Numbered from the stretch's first letter, positions 42,368 to 51,270 are shown. The stretch: 64,000 nucleotides of DNA from Candidatus Dietzia intestinipullorum (GCA_019119635.1 DWWP01000019.1:62001-126000); one strand, 5' to 3'. Notes: generated by a model from the letters alone, not told the origin. Numbers and translations are program-made.

Positions 42368-43936
42368 CGACGGCGCGCTGCCGTCGGCGACCGGCACGCA
42401 GAGTTCGGTGGGCGTTGACCGCCCCCGCACGACCTCGGAGCCGATGGCCTCCCAGCGGTCGCGCTCGGCGGGCTCGGCGGCGTCGACCGTGGCCCCGGAG
42501 GCCAGGACGAGGTCGGGCTGGTCCTTGGCCAGCTCGCACAGTCGCGACGCCTCGTTGACCGCGTCGCCGATCACCGTGTACTCGAAGCGGTCGTCGGCCC
42601 CCACGTAGCCGGCCACGACGGTGCCGTAGGAGGCGCCGATCCCGGCCCGGCAGCCCTCGACGCGGTCCGGGAGCCGTTCGGCGAGCGCGCGGGCGCAGGC
42701 CAGGGTCGCGGTCGCCGGATCGTCCATGGCCCGCGGCGCCCCGAACACCACGAGCGCGGCGTCACCGAGGAAGCTGTCGACCGTGCCGCCGTGTTCGGAG
42801 ACCGCCTCGACCACCACCCGGAAGAAGCGGTTGAGCATGTCGACCACCTCGGCCGGCTCGGACTCCACCGCCATCCGGGTGGAGCCGATGATGTCCACAA
42901 AGACCACGCCGACGCGCGAGTCACTGCCGCCCAGCTCGGGGTCGCGCTGCTCGGCGGCGGCCGCCACGTCGCGGCCCACGTGCCGGGAGAACAGTTCGCG
43001 GATGCGCTCGCGCTCCTGCAGTCCGGACGCCATCTGGTTGAACCCGCGCTGCAGCTCGCCGAGTTCGGTGCCGTCGAAGACCACCACGCGGCGGGAGAAC
43101 TCGCCCTTCTTGATGTCCTCGATCGCCCACCGCACGCTGCGCACCGGCCCGAGCAGGGAGCCCGTGGCCAGCGAGACCAGGAGGTACCCCGCCAGGAGCG
43201 AGGTGGCGCTGAGGACCAGGACGATCACCGACAGTCGGCTCTCCGCGACCGGCCGGCCGGCGAGGGTGAAGATCGCGACGATGCTCAGCCCCACGACGGG
43301 GATGCCGCTGCCCAGCGCCCACGAGACCCGGACGCGGGTCATCGCGCCGATGAAGCGCGCGCGGGGCGCGGGACCGCTCGCGAGGGCGACCGCCGACAAG
43401 GGACGGAACCCGAAGTCCGCGTACAGGAACGAGGCTCCGCAGACCACCATCCCGGAGAAGATCACGGTGAACCCGACCGGCGCGATGGTCTCGGTGTCGA
43501 CCACGCCGTAGGCGGTGGTGACGACGGCCGTGCCGAGGAGCCACAGGAACGCCTGGACCAGGGTCATGCGCCACGGCACGCGCAGGGTCCCGATCCGCTC
43601 GCGGGTGGTCGGCTCGTTGCCGAGCAGGTACCACTTCACCCGCCGCAGGGCGATGCTGCGCGCCCAGATGAGGCCGATCACCGCCGCGAGCGTGACGTAG
43701 ACGGGGACGACGATGGCCGTGGGCACGAGGAATTCCGACGACAGCAGGGACGGCCCGGGCAGGACGAAGAGGATGAGGACCGCCGCGACCGTGACGCCCA
43801 CCAGATTCGACGCGAGCAGCGTGGTGACGAGGATCAGGTGGAGCCGCACCGAACGACGGCGCACGGACTCGTGCTCCCGGCCGAGGAAGACCGAGCCGAG
43901 TTCCGGTCTACGCAGCAGGGACAGGTCTAGGCGCAC
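42359..43936 (-). CDS. Membrane class III adenylate cyclase with HAMP domain
   Basis: From a GTG at 43936 the product is 525 residues: six membrane helices (about residues 30-280), a HAMP linker (RWAIEDIKKGEFSRRVVVFD) and a C-terminal class III cyclase domain. Metal and substrate motifs are VVFVDIIGSTRMAV, GGTVDSFLGDAALVVFG and YTVIGDAVNEASRL, with Asp residues for both metals. This layout is shared by M. tuberculosis Rv1318c-Rv1320c and Rv3645. It makes cAMP from ATP on the inner face; Rv3645 is tied to fatty acid sensing. No signal is known here. Confidence 0.92.
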   Translation of the reverse strand: MRLDLSLLRRPELGSVFLGREHESVRRRSVRLHLILVTTLLASNLVGVTVAAVLILFVLPGPSLLSSEFLVPTAIVVPVYVTLAAVIGLIWARSIALRRVKWYLLGNEPTTRERIGTLRVPWRMTLVQAFLWLLGTAVVTTAYGVVDTETIAPVGFTVIFSGMVVCGASFLYADFGFRPLSAVALASGPAPRARFIGAMTRVRVSWALGSGIPVVGLSIVAIFTLAGRPVAESRLSVIVLVLSATSLLAGYLLVSLATGSLLGPVRSVRWAIEDIKKGEFSRRVVVFDGTELGELQRGFNQMASGLQERERIRELFSRHVGRDVAAAAEQRDPELGGSDSRVGVVFVDIIGSTRMAVESEPAEVVDMLNRFFRVVVEAVSEHGGTVDSFLGDAALVVFGAPRAMDDPATATLACARALAERLPDRVEGCRAGIGASYGTVVAGYVGADDRFEYTVIGDAVNEASRLCELAKDQPDLVLASGATVDAAEPAERDRWEAIGSEVVRGRSTPTELCVPVADGSAPSSA

Positions 43937-44002
43937 GGTGAGTATGGTGCCATCCGCGTCACATCCGGTACAGAGGAATACGGTTTCGTCACTCGAGGGG
44001 CG

Positions 44003-44008
44003 TAGAGT
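44003..44008 (+). promoter_or_regulatory. Possible -10 box of the DEAD helicase gene
   Basis: TAGAGT fits the TAnnnT -10 consensus about 157 bp before the TTG start. Together with the hairpin at 44080 it suggests a long 5' untranslated leader. Confidence 0.35.
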
Positions 44009-44079
44009 GGCGGAGTCGGCCCGCACCACTCTTGCCTCGGGCCGTGATGGTTGTCGACCTCCCCGTGGTCGCGCACCGG

Positions 44080-44104
44080 ACGCGTCGTTGTCGATTCGAC
44101 GCGT
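44080..44104 (+). promoter_or_regulatory. Leader hairpin of the DEAD-box helicase gene
   Basis: ACGCGTCG, 9-nt loop, CGACGCGT is a perfect 8-bp stem 61 bp before the helicase start. A smaller GGGC/GCCC stem at 44121-44133 follows. Structured leaders are common in RNA helicase genes and often serve autoregulation. Confidence 0.45.
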
Positions 44105-44165
44105 GTGCCGTGAGCGCGCCGGGCAAGACGCCCCTGACCGACCCAGAAGTACGGAGTCTCCTCCC

Positions 44166-45716
44166 TTGTCACGTTCGTTCGCCGATCTCGGCGTTTCTTC
44201 TTCCCTACTCGACGTCCTCACCGGCGCCGGCATTACCACCCCCACGCCCATCCAGGCGGCCACGCTCCCCGACGCCCTGTCCGGGCGTGACGTCCTCGGC
44301 CGGGGCCGCACCGGCTCCGGCAAGACGTACGCGTTCTGCCTCCCGCTGGTCGCCCGCCTCGCGGCCTCCGCGCCCGCCGGCGGTCGCCGCACGCGTAACG
44401 CCCCGCGCGGCCTGATCCTCGCCCCCACCCGCGAGCTCGCCCGCCAGCTCGACGAGACGCTGGCCCCACTGGCCGAGGCCGTGGGCCTGCGGACCACCGT
44501 GATCTTCGGTGGCGTCCCGCAGGGCCGTCAGGTCGCCGCGCTCGACCGTGGCGTCGACATCGTGGTGGCCTGCCCCGGCCGACTCGAGGACCTCATGGGC
44601 CAGAAGCACTGCCGCATGGACGCCATCGAGGTGACCGTGCTGGACGAGGCCGACCACATGGCCGACCTGGGCTTCCTGCCCGGCGTCACCCGCATCCTCG
44701 CGGCCACGCCCGCCGGCGCCCAGCGCCTGCTGTTCTCCGCGACCCTGGACCAGGGCGTGGACAAGATCGTCAAGAGGTTCCTCGTCGACCCCGTGGTCCA
44801 CTCGGTCGACGACGGCTCCGCCACCCCCGGACCGACCGCGCACCACGTCATGCGCGTCGACTCCGACGATCGTGTCCGCGCACTCGCGGACCTGTCCGGG
44901 GTGAGCGAGCGGACCGTCATGTTCACCCGCACCAAGCACGGCGCCAAGCGACTGGCCAAGCAGCTCAACGGTCGTGGCGTGGCCAGCGTGGACCTGCACG
45001 GCAACCTGTCCCAGAACGCGCGCGTGCGGAACCTGGACGCGTTCTCCTCCGGAGAGGCCACCGTCATGGTGGCCACCGACATCGCCGCGCGCGGCATCCA
45101 CGTCGACGACGTGGGGCTGGTGATCCATGCCGATCCGCCGGCCGAGCACAAGGCCTACGTGCACCGCTCCGGCCGGACCGCCCGCGCGGGCGCTGTCGGC
45201 ACCGTCGTCACGGTGGCCACCAGAGACCAGGTGCAGGAGGTCCGGTCGCTGCTCCGTAAGGCGGGCGTGACCGCCGGCGAGATCGCGCTCTCGGCCGGTG
45301 CCGACGCCGCCGCCGCACTGTCGGATGCGCCCGAGCCGCCGCCGCACGTGCCGGGAGGTGCCGCCACCGACACACCCTCCGGCGTGCAGGCCGGCGGCTC
45401 CGGGCAGCGCCAGGGGTCCGGTCGGTCCCGCCGGCGCCGGGGCGGGCAGGGCCGTGGACGGCAAGGCCAGTCCGGGCAGGGGCAGGGTCGGAGCGGACAG
45501 GGTCGCGGACAGAGCCCGCAGGGCCGCGGCCAGCAGGGCCGCGGCCAGCAGGGCCGCGGACAGCAGGGCGGCCGTCAGGATCGGAGCAGCGACGGCTCCC
45601 AGCGTGCAGGCCGCGGTCGGCAGGGTTCCGGCTCGGGCCCGAAGCAGTCAATCGGCCAGAGCGCCGGGCAGCACCGCGGCGGTCAGCGTCGTCGCTCGAC
45701 CCGCGCCGCCGGCTGA
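44166..45716 (+). CDS. DEAD-box RNA helicase with RG/GQ-rich tail
   Basis: From a TTG at 44166 (GGAG 9 bp upstream) the product is 516 residues. Helicase motifs in order: Q motif TPTPIQAATLP, motif I GRGRTGSGKT (45-54), Ia PTRELARQ, motif II DEAD, III SAT, VI HRSGRTARAG. Residues from about 400 onward are low complexity, with repeated GQGR, GRGQ and QQGR units, a form that binds RNA and may promote condensates. It resembles actinobacterial RhlE/CshA-like cold-shock helicases involved in RNA decay and ribosome assembly. The DNA of the tail contains 15-bp repeats near 45515-45575. Confidence 0.92.
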   Translation: MSRSFADLGVSSSLLDVLTGAGITTPTPIQAATLPDALSGRDVLGRGRTGSGKTYAFCLPLVARLAASAPAGGRRTRNAPRGLILAPTRELARQLDETLAPLAEAVGLRTTVIFGGVPQGRQVAALDRGVDIVVACPGRLEDLMGQKHCRMDAIEVTVLDEADHMADLGFLPGVTRILAATPAGAQRLLFSATLDQGVDKIVKRFLVDPVVHSVDDGSATPGPTAHHVMRVDSDDRVRALADLSGVSERTVMFTRTKHGAKRLAKQLNGRGVASVDLHGNLSQNARVRNLDAFSSGEATVMVATDIAARGIHVDDVGLVIHADPPAEHKAYVHRSGRTARAGAVGTVVTVATRDQVQEVRSLLRKAGVTAGEIALSAGADAAAALSDAPEPPPHVPGGAATDTPSGVQAGGSGQRQGSGRSRRRRGGQGRGRQGQSGQGQGRSGQGRGQSPQGRGQQGRGQQGRGQQGGRQDRSSDGSQRAGRGRQGSGSGPKQSIGQSAGQHRGGQRRRSTRAAG

Positions 45717-45732
45717 TCCGTCGGCCGCAGGC

Positions 45733-45782
45733 TACGATCCGCCCCTCGGATCCAGCGGCAAGATACAATCTGCCCCCTCGGA
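45733..45782. repeat. Imperfect direct repeat after the helicase gene
   Basis: An 18/19-bp sequence (TACGATCCGCCCCTCGGA and TACAATCTGCCCCCTCGGA) occurs twice, 31 bp apart, in the 79-bp gap between the convergent helicase and thioesterase genes. Confidence 0.55.
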
Positions 45783-45795
45783 GCGCGAATGCCGG

Positions 45796-46635
45796 TCAGC
45801 CGAAGACGGTGATGCTCTGGCGGCTGATCGCCACCAGCTCGCCGTCGGGTCGCCACAGCATGGCGTGCGTGTGCGCGTATCCGTCGCGGGCGGCGTCCGT
45901 GGCGACCTCATAGGCGAACCGCCCCTCGGGCGCCACCGTCCCGGCGTTCACCTCCGCCACCAGCTCGAGGGTCCACGTGAGGCTGCTCGCCGGCGCGAAG
46001 CCGGAGAGCATCTGCAGCGGCGCGGGCGGCCAGGCGTCGGCGATCGCCACCAGGTGCTCCTCGCGGAACCGCTCCGGCTGCTCGCGCAGGGCGCACCAGC
46101 CGGTGAGCCCGCTGGTGTCGGCGCCGCCGTAGGGCAGAGCGCCGCCGATCTGCCGCAGTTCGAGGAAGCGGTAGAACTCCGGGGTCATGCCCTCGATGTA
46201 GGGGAACGCCTCGACCGCGTCCGGCGCGCCGAGATCCGGGGCCGGGTGCGACGGTGCCACGGTGAGCGCGGACTCGCGGTGACGGCCGAAGCTCGCCAGC
46301 GCCACCGCCACCACCTCGCCGTCCTGCCGCATGGTCGCCTGACACTGCGTGACGTTCTTTCCCACGCGCAGTACCTCGGGCTGCAGCTCGACCCGGCCCG
46401 GGGTGGCGGGCCCGACAAACGAGACCGTGAGTGAGCGCAACGGTGGTGGCTCAGCGGCCTCGGGTGGCGGCGGCACTCCGTCTCCCCCGGCCCGCTCGCG
46501 CAGTCGCCCCTTGACCGAGGCCAGCAGCAGCGCGCCGGTGAGGCCGCCGTAGATGGCCCGCCCCTGCGTCCACCCGGTGTCGACCTCGACGGATCCGCCC
46601 GCCGCGGCGGCCTCCAGCATGTCACTCAGCGCCAT
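45796..46635 (-). CDS. TesB-like acyl-CoA thioesterase
   Basis: The 279-residue double-hotdog protein matches the TesB-like family: GRAIYGGLTGALLLASVKG near residues 25-43, SLTVSFVGPATPGRVELQPE and TQCQATMRQDGEVVAVALAS in the first hotdog. The second hotdog spans about residues 180-279. A Pro/Glu-rich insertion (residues 49-67) is unusual. It probably hydrolyses medium or long acyl-CoA. It lies 21 bp upstream of the desaturase stop on the same strand, but as the first gene downstream rather than in the same coding direction order, so coupling is uncertain. Confidence 0.85.
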   Translation of the reverse strand: MALSDMLEAAAAGGSVEVDTGWTQGRAIYGGLTGALLLASVKGRLRERAGGDGVPPPPEAAEPPPLRSLTVSFVGPATPGRVELQPEVLRVGKNVTQCQATMRQDGEVVAVALASFGRHRESALTVAPSHPAPDLGAPDAVEAFPYIEGMTPEFYRFLELRQIGGALPYGGADTSGLTGWCALREQPERFREEHLVAIADAWPPAPLQMLSGFAPASSLTWTLELVAEVNAGTVAPEGRFAYEVATDAARDGYAHTHAMLWRPDGELVAISRQSITVFG

Positions 46636-46656
46636 GCGCTCAGTCTGCCAAGGAAC

Positions 46657-47865
46657 TCAGGCGGTCAGGCGGGCGCCTCCCCTCCGGATCGTGGCGAGCG
46701 CGGTCGCCAGCCCGCCGGACACCGTCGGCATCGAGGCGAACATCTTCTCGCTTCGCGTCTCCGGGGCATCGTCGGCGGTGCGTCGCAGGAAGCGGTCGGG
46801 CAGGGAGAGCCGCGCGATCGTGCGCCACGACTGCAGGTACTGCCGCCACAGCGGGCCGGTCACGTACGGCAGGTCGTAGCGCTCGCACAACTCGCGCACC
46901 TTGAGCGAGATCTCCGAGTACCGGTTGGACGGCAGGTCCGGGAACATGTGGTGCTCGATCTGGTACGACAGGTTGCCGGACATGAGGTTCATGATCGGCC
47001 CGCCGTCGATGTTGGCACTGCCGAGCATCTGCCGCAGGTACCACTCGGCCTGCGTCTCGGTGGCCGCGTCCTCGCGGGTGAACTTCTCCGCGCCGTCCGG
47101 GAAGTGCCCGCAGAAGATCACCGCGTTGGTCCACACGTTGCGGATGAGGTTGGCGGCCAGCGTGGCGGTGAGAGTCTGCCGGCCGGAGGGCCCCGCGAGG
47201 ACGGGGAACAGGATGTAGTCCTTGAGGATCTGCTTGGCGGCCTTGCGCAGGAACGCCCGCGCGTGGCGCCGTTCGCCCGGGGTCGCATCGGAATTGGGCA
47301 GCGCATCGGTCAGGGTGACGCCCTGCATCCCGATCCCCCACTCGAAACCCATCATCAGGGCGGTGTTGACCAGCAGGTTGGCGGCGTACTTGGGCTCCCA
47401 CGGGACGTCCCGGGTCACGCGCAGGACGCCGAACCCCACGTCGTCGTCGAGCCCCACGATGTTGGTGTACTTGTGGTGCTGGTGATTGTGGGTGCGCTTC
47501 CAGTCGGCGGAACTGCCCACCATGTCCCACTCCCAGGTGGTGGAGTGGATCTCCGGGTCGTTCATCCAGTCCCACTGCCCGTGCATCACGTTGTGCCCGA
47601 GCTCCATGTTCTCCAGGATCTTGGCCACGCTCAGGATCCCCGCACCGAGCACCCACACGGTGCGGTTCCGCGCGCCGAAGTACAGCAGGGTCCGCGCGCT
47701 CAGCTCGAACGTGCGCTGCAGGCGGATGACGCTGTGGATGTACCGGTTGTCGCGCTCCCCGCGGGAGGCGACCACCTCTGCACGGATCGAGTCGAGTTCC
47801 CGCCCCAGCTCCTCCACCTGTTCCGGTGTGAGGTGGGCGTACTCGTGCACATCCGAGATGGCCAT
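46657..47865 (-). CDS. Membrane fatty acid desaturase, second paralogue
   Basis: From the ATG at 47865 the product is 402 residues. His boxes are GHNVMHG, HNHQHHKYTN and QIEHHMFP. It shares the N-terminal MAISDV, WDWMNDP, STTWEWD and PETRSEKMF with the desaturase at 38013, so both come from one ancestor. The middle box here is HNHQHH where the paralogue has HNHHHH. It lies 10 bp downstream of the LLM oxidoreductase gene and is probably cotranscribed with it, which raises the possibility that the flavoprotein supplies electrons; that is inference. Confidence 0.92.
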   Translation of the reverse strand: MAISDVHEYAHLTPEQVEELGRELDSIRAEVVASRGERDNRYIHSVIRLQRTFELSARTLLYFGARNRTVWVLGAGILSVAKILENMELGHNVMHGQWDWMNDPEIHSTTWEWDMVGSSADWKRTHNHQHHKYTNIVGLDDDVGFGVLRVTRDVPWEPKYAANLLVNTALMMGFEWGIGMQGVTLTDALPNSDATPGERRHARAFLRKAAKQILKDYILFPVLAGPSGRQTLTATLAANLIRNVWTNAVIFCGHFPDGAEKFTREDAATETQAEWYLRQMLGSANIDGGPIMNLMSGNLSYQIEHHMFPDLPSNRYSEISLKVRELCERYDLPYVTGPLWRQYLQSWRTIARLSLPDRFLRRTADDAPETRSEKMFASMPTVSGGLATALATIRRGGARLTA

Positions 47866-47875
47866 AACTTTGAGC

Positions 47876-48880
47876 TTAGTGGCCCCAGGCCTCCCGCAGC
47901 ACCTCCAACGTCCCGTGAATCCGCTCACGGTCAGAGCCGACCGGGGCGATCATCAGCTCATCGGCCCCGGCGCGGTGGGCAAAGCGCTCGAGATACTCGC
48001 GGACATCGGGGCCGTCGCCGACCGCCGTGTACGAGATCATGTGGAGGATCTGAGCGCCTGCTGGCGAATCCATGACCATGTCCAGCTGCTCCTCGGACAG
48101 GTCCCGCCCGCGGGCGGCCATCAGCTTGACCCGCTGACGCTGGTACTCGATGAGGGTGCGGCCCGCCCGCTCGGTGTCATGGTCGGCCACCACGTTGACC
48201 GCCGCGATCATGTACGGCTCGTCCAGCTGGTCGCTGGGCTGGAACTTCTCCCGGTACACCTGCGAGGCCTGCTCGAGCGCGTCGGGCGCGAAGTGCGAGG
48301 CGAACGCGTACGGCAGCCCGTAGGCGGCGGCAAGCTGCGCGCCGAACAGCGACGAGCCGAGGATGTAGAGCGGCACCTCGGTCCCGCGGCCCGGCACGGC
48401 GACGATGCCCCGGGTCCGCGCGATGTCGGTCGGCTTGCCGCCGAGGAAGGCCTTGAGCTCACGGACGTCCTCGGGGAAGCGCTCGGCGGCGGACGCCTCG
48501 CGGCGCAGCGCGACGAGCGTCTGCGGATCGGTGCCGGGCGCGCGGCCGAGCCCCAGGTCGATCCGCCCGGGGTGGAGCTCGGCGAGGGTGCCGAACTGCT
48601 CGGCGATCACCAGCGGTGAGTGGTTTGGCAGCATCACGCCGCCCGAGCCGAGCCGGATGCTCGAGGTCTGCGAGGCGATGTGCGCCATGAGCACGGCGGG
48701 CGACGACGAGGCGATGCTGCCCATGTTGTGGTGCTCGGCGTACCAGACCCGGTCGTACCCCAGCTCCTCCGACTTCTGCGCGAGCGCCACCGAGTCGCGG
48801 AGCGCGTCGCCCACGGCTTGCCCGGGGCGGACGGTCGCGAAGTCGATGACGGACAGCGGCAGTGCGGTGGAGGAGGCCAT
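47876..48880 (-). CDS. LLM-class flavin-dependent oxidoreductase
   Basis: From the ATG at 48880 the product is 334 residues with the bacterial luciferase-like TIM barrel: LSVIDFATVRPGQAVGDALR, YDRVWYAEHHNMGSIASSSP, GSGGVMLPNHSPLVIAEQFG and GRIDLGLGRAPGTDPQT. This is the group with MsnO8-like/alkanal-type signatures that uses FMNH2. Its substrate is unknown. It is divergent from thiM across 69 bp and followed by a desaturase gene 10 bp away. Confidence 0.9.
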   Translation of the reverse strand: MASSTALPLSVIDFATVRPGQAVGDALRDSVALAQKSEELGYDRVWYAEHHNMGSIASSSPAVLMAHIASQTSSIRLGSGGVMLPNHSPLVIAEQFGTLAELHPGRIDLGLGRAPGTDPQTLVALRREASAAERFPEDVRELKAFLGGKPTDIARTRGIVAVPGRGTEVPLYILGSSLFGAQLAAAYGLPYAFASHFAPDALEQASQVYREKFQPSDQLDEPYMIAAVNVVADHDTERAGRTLIEYQRQRVKLMAARGRDLSEEQLDMVMDSPAGAQILHMISYTAVGDGPDVREYLERFAHRAGADELMIAPVGSDRERIHGTLEVLREAWGH

Positions 48881-48949
48881 GCCGGGTGCAACCGTCGTGC
48901 CCGGGGCGCTATTCCGCCCCGCGACAGCCGGGGGCGGCACACTGGGGGT

Positions 48950-49777
48950 ATGACTTCGCCCGATGTCGCCCGCCTGGCCACCCTGATGCGCGAGGCCTCC
49001 CCGCTCGTGCACTGCCTCACCAACTCGGTGGTCCGGCAGATCACCGCCGACGTGTTGCTGGCCGCCGGCGCCGCCCCCGCGATGGTCGACCACCCGGACG
49101 AGGCGGGCGAGTTCGCCGCGATCGCCTCCGGTGTGCTCGTCAACGTGGGGAATCCGACCTCCGAGCAGGTCGAGGGCATGCACACGGCCATCGCCTCCGC
49201 GAGCGAGAACGGCACGCCGTGGGTGCTGGACCCGGTGGCGGTCGGCGGGCTGACGCTGCGGACCGGGTTGGCCACCCGGTGGCTCGAGCACGAGCCGGCG
49301 GCGATCCGCGCCAACCCGTCCGAGACCGTGGCGCTGGCCGGGGCGGGCGAGGGTGGACGCGGCGTGGACTCCACCGACAGCACCGCCGACGCGCTGGCCC
49401 CGGCGCTCGTGCTGGCCGAGCGGACCGCCGGCGTGGTCGCGGTGACGGGGCCGCAGGACGTCGTCGTCACCAACTCCGGCGGGACCACCCATGCCACCTG
49501 GATCACCTCCGGACATCCCCTGCTGCAGAAGGTGATCGGCACCGGGTGCGCTCTCGGGGCGCTCACCGCCGCCTACCTCGGCGCCGCGCGGGCCACCGGG
49601 ATCGACGACCACGACGCGGTGGTCGCCGCGCACGCCCACGTGGGGGCCGCGGGTACCTCCGCCGGGAAGGTCTCCGCCGGTCCGGGGCTGTTCTCGGTGG
49701 CGTGGCTCGACGCGTTGTACACGCTCACTCCGGAGGAGATCGCGGCCTCGGTGGAACTCCTCGACGCGACGCCGTGA
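48950..49777 (+). CDS. thiM: Hydroxyethylthiazole kinase
   Basis: ThiM phosphorylates the thiazole alcohol for thiamin salvage. The 275-residue protein has SPLVHCLTNSVVRQITADVLLA at the start (Cys/Asn substrate site), WVLDPVAVGG, ANPSETVALAG and the nucleotide site VIGTGCALGALTAAYLGA. The ATG at 48950 follows GGGGGT. It overlaps thiE by GTGA. No TPP riboswitch fits in the 69-bp upstream gap. Confidence 0.94.
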   Translation: MTSPDVARLATLMREASPLVHCLTNSVVRQITADVLLAAGAAPAMVDHPDEAGEFAAIASGVLVNVGNPTSEQVEGMHTAIASASENGTPWVLDPVAVGGLTLRTGLATRWLEHEPAAIRANPSETVALAGAGEGGRGVDSTDSTADALAPALVLAERTAGVVAVTGPQDVVVTNSGGTTHATWITSGHPLLQKVIGTGCALGALTAAYLGAARATGIDDHDAVVAAHAHVGAAGTSAGKVSAGPGLFSVAWLDALYTLTPEEIAASVELLDATP

Positions 49778-50460
49778 GCACCGACTGGCGCCTCTATCTG
49801 GTCACCGACCCGCGCCTGGGCGGCGGCCGCGACGCGGTGCCCGGCATCGTGTACGAAGCGGTGCGCGGTGGTGTCGGCGTGGTCCAGTTCAGGGACAAGG
49901 AGTGCGAAGACGAGGAGTTCCGCCGCCGGACCCGCGCTGTCGCCGAGGCCGCACGCCGCGCGGGCGCCGAGGTGGGGCGTGCCGTGCCGGTGTTCGTCAA
50001 CGACAGGCTGGCCGTCGCGCGCGAGCTGGGGCTACACCTGCACATCGGACAGCAGGACACGCCGCCGGCGCAGGCCCGCGCCGAGCTGCCGGACGAGCTA
50101 ATGCTGGGCCTGTCCATCGAGTCCGGGGCGCAGCTGGCTACCGCACTGGCTGATCCGGCCGTGGCGCCGGACGTCATCGGCGTGAGTCCGGTGTGGACGA
50201 CGACCACCAAGACCGATACCGCGGATGCGCTCGGGCCGGGCGGCGCCGACCGGATCGCGCGCGCCGCGCATGCCCGCGCTCGCGGCATCCGCGCGGTGGG
50301 CATCGGCGGGGTGGGGCCGGCCAATGTGGCCGAGCTCGCGGCGACGGCGCTCGACGGCGTGTGCGTGGTCTCGGCGATCATGGCCGCAGCCGACCCGCGC
50401 GCTGCCGCCGCGGACCTGCTCGCGCGCTGGGACCGCGCGCGACGCGCCGACCGCGGCTGA
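49774..50460 (+). CDS. thiE: Thiamin phosphate synthase
   Basis: ThiE joins hydroxymethylpyrimidine pyrophosphate and thiazole phosphate. The 228-residue TIM barrel has YEAVRGGVGVVQFRDKE, VFVNDRLAVARELGLHLHIG, GVSPVWTTTTKTDTADALGP and AVGIGGVGPANVAEL, covering the pyrophosphate and thiazole sites. The GTG start overlaps the thiM stop. A direct and inverted repeat region follows the stop. Confidence 0.93.
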   Translation: MSTDWRLYLVTDPRLGGGRDAVPGIVYEAVRGGVGVVQFRDKECEDEEFRRRTRAVAEAARRAGAEVGRAVPVFVNDRLAVARELGLHLHIGQQDTPPAQARAELPDELMLGLSIESGAQLATALADPAVAPDVIGVSPVWTTTTKTDTADALGPGGADRIARAAHARARGIRAVGIGGVGPANVAELAATALDGVCVVSAIMAAADPRAAAADLLARWDRARRADRG

Positions 50461-50495
50461 CCTGCCGACCGCCTACTCGTCCCCGCCGCCCCCCA

Positions 50496-50540
50496 CCGCC
50501 CGATCGTCCCCACCGCCCGATTGTCCCCACCGCCCCCACC
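50496..50540. repeat. 17-bp tandem repeat after thiE
   Basis: Pyrimidine-rich units reading about CACCGCCCGATYGTCCC repeat two to three times between 50496 and 50540. No gene was seen in 50461-50670. Confidence 0.6.
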
Positions 50541-50546
50541 ACCCGC

Positions 50547-50625
50547 GGTTGGTCGTGCTCCCTGCGAACCTGGTCGTGCTCACTGCGGAGAACCTGCGAA
50601 AACACCGCAGTGAGCACGACCAACC
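50547..50625. repeat. Direct plus inverted repeat hairpin element downstream of thiE
   Basis: An 18-bp perfect inverted repeat (50571-50588 and 50605-50622, 16-nt loop) is preceded by a direct copy of its left arm (50547-50560, 14 bp), which could pair instead with the same right arm. The element sits between convergent thiE and the lipoprotein gene and could be a two-state terminator or a REP-like element. Confidence 0.75.
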
Positions 50626-50670
50626 CACGCGCGGCGCCCGCGCCCTGGAGCGGGTCCGCGCTCTGCCCAC

Positions 50671-51270
50671 TCAATCCCAGGGGTGACAGACGCTGAAGCC
50701 GCCGGATCCGGTACCGATCCGCGGTTGCGAGGACACGGTGAGCTCGTCGTGGTGCTCGTTGACCAGGTATTCGTAGTGCCCGCCACCGGCGGCCCGGGCT
50801 GAGTCTGCTCCCTCCGCCGAGTCCGGGGCAGGACGGAACCCGTGCTCCGCCACCGACCGGACGATCTCTGCCCAGGCGCGATCCCACTGCTCACCTGATA
50901 GAGCGTCGGGATGTGTCATCTCGGCGGCGTAGAACTTGCCGACGCCGGGCGCCCCACCGCAACTCGTGGAGGAGTTCTCCTGCGCCGGTCGCGCCTCCGT
51001 CCAGCCCTGGGGCCCGATTTCGCTGTCGAGGATGCGGCGGATCTCGTCCTGGCCCGCCTCGAGAGCAGACCGCGCACCGGCGACGGTGATCGTGTCGACG
51101 ACGGGCACTCCGACAGCGATCGAGGGGGCTACTTCTGGGACGTCGGACGCGGAAGAGGTCGATGCGCCGCCCTGAACCACCGACTCGTCAGCGGCCACGC
51201 AGCCCGAGACAACCATCACCGCCACGGCGGTAGTCGCCATGTGCGTCCGTGCGAACCGAAGCTGTCTCAC
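50671..51270 (-). CDS. Secreted lipoprotein, possible LppA-like
   Basis: The 199-residue product starts at a GTG (51270) and has a lipoprotein signal (ATTAVAVMVVSGC, Cys near residue 24). A Ser-rich linker precedes a domain with conserved Cys pairs (STSCGGAPGVGKFY and FSVCHPWD at the C-terminus), an arrangement that recalls the mycobacterial LppA/LppB group, but homology is tentative. It should sit on the outer face of the membrane. It converges with thiE over the repeat region. Function unknown. Confidence 0.65.
   Translation of the reverse strand: MRQLRFARTHMATTAVAVMVVSGCVAADESVVQGGASTSSASDVPEVAPSIAVGVPVVDTITVAGARSALEAGQDEIRRILDSEIGPQGWTEARPAQENSSTSCGGAPGVGKFYAAEMTHPDALSGEQWDRAWAEIVRSVAEHGFRPAPDSAEGADSARAAGGGHYEYLVNEHHDELTVSSQPRIGTGSGGFSVCHPWD

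Noticed and set aside
45395-45690. CRISPR-like or minisatellite array in the helicase 3' end
   Set aside because: The repeats are codons of the RG/GQ-rich tail in frame with the helicase; there are no spacers.
48881-48949. TPP riboswitch before thiM-thiE
   Set aside because: Only 69 bp are available, shared with a divergent gene, and the conserved CTGAGA-type core is absent.
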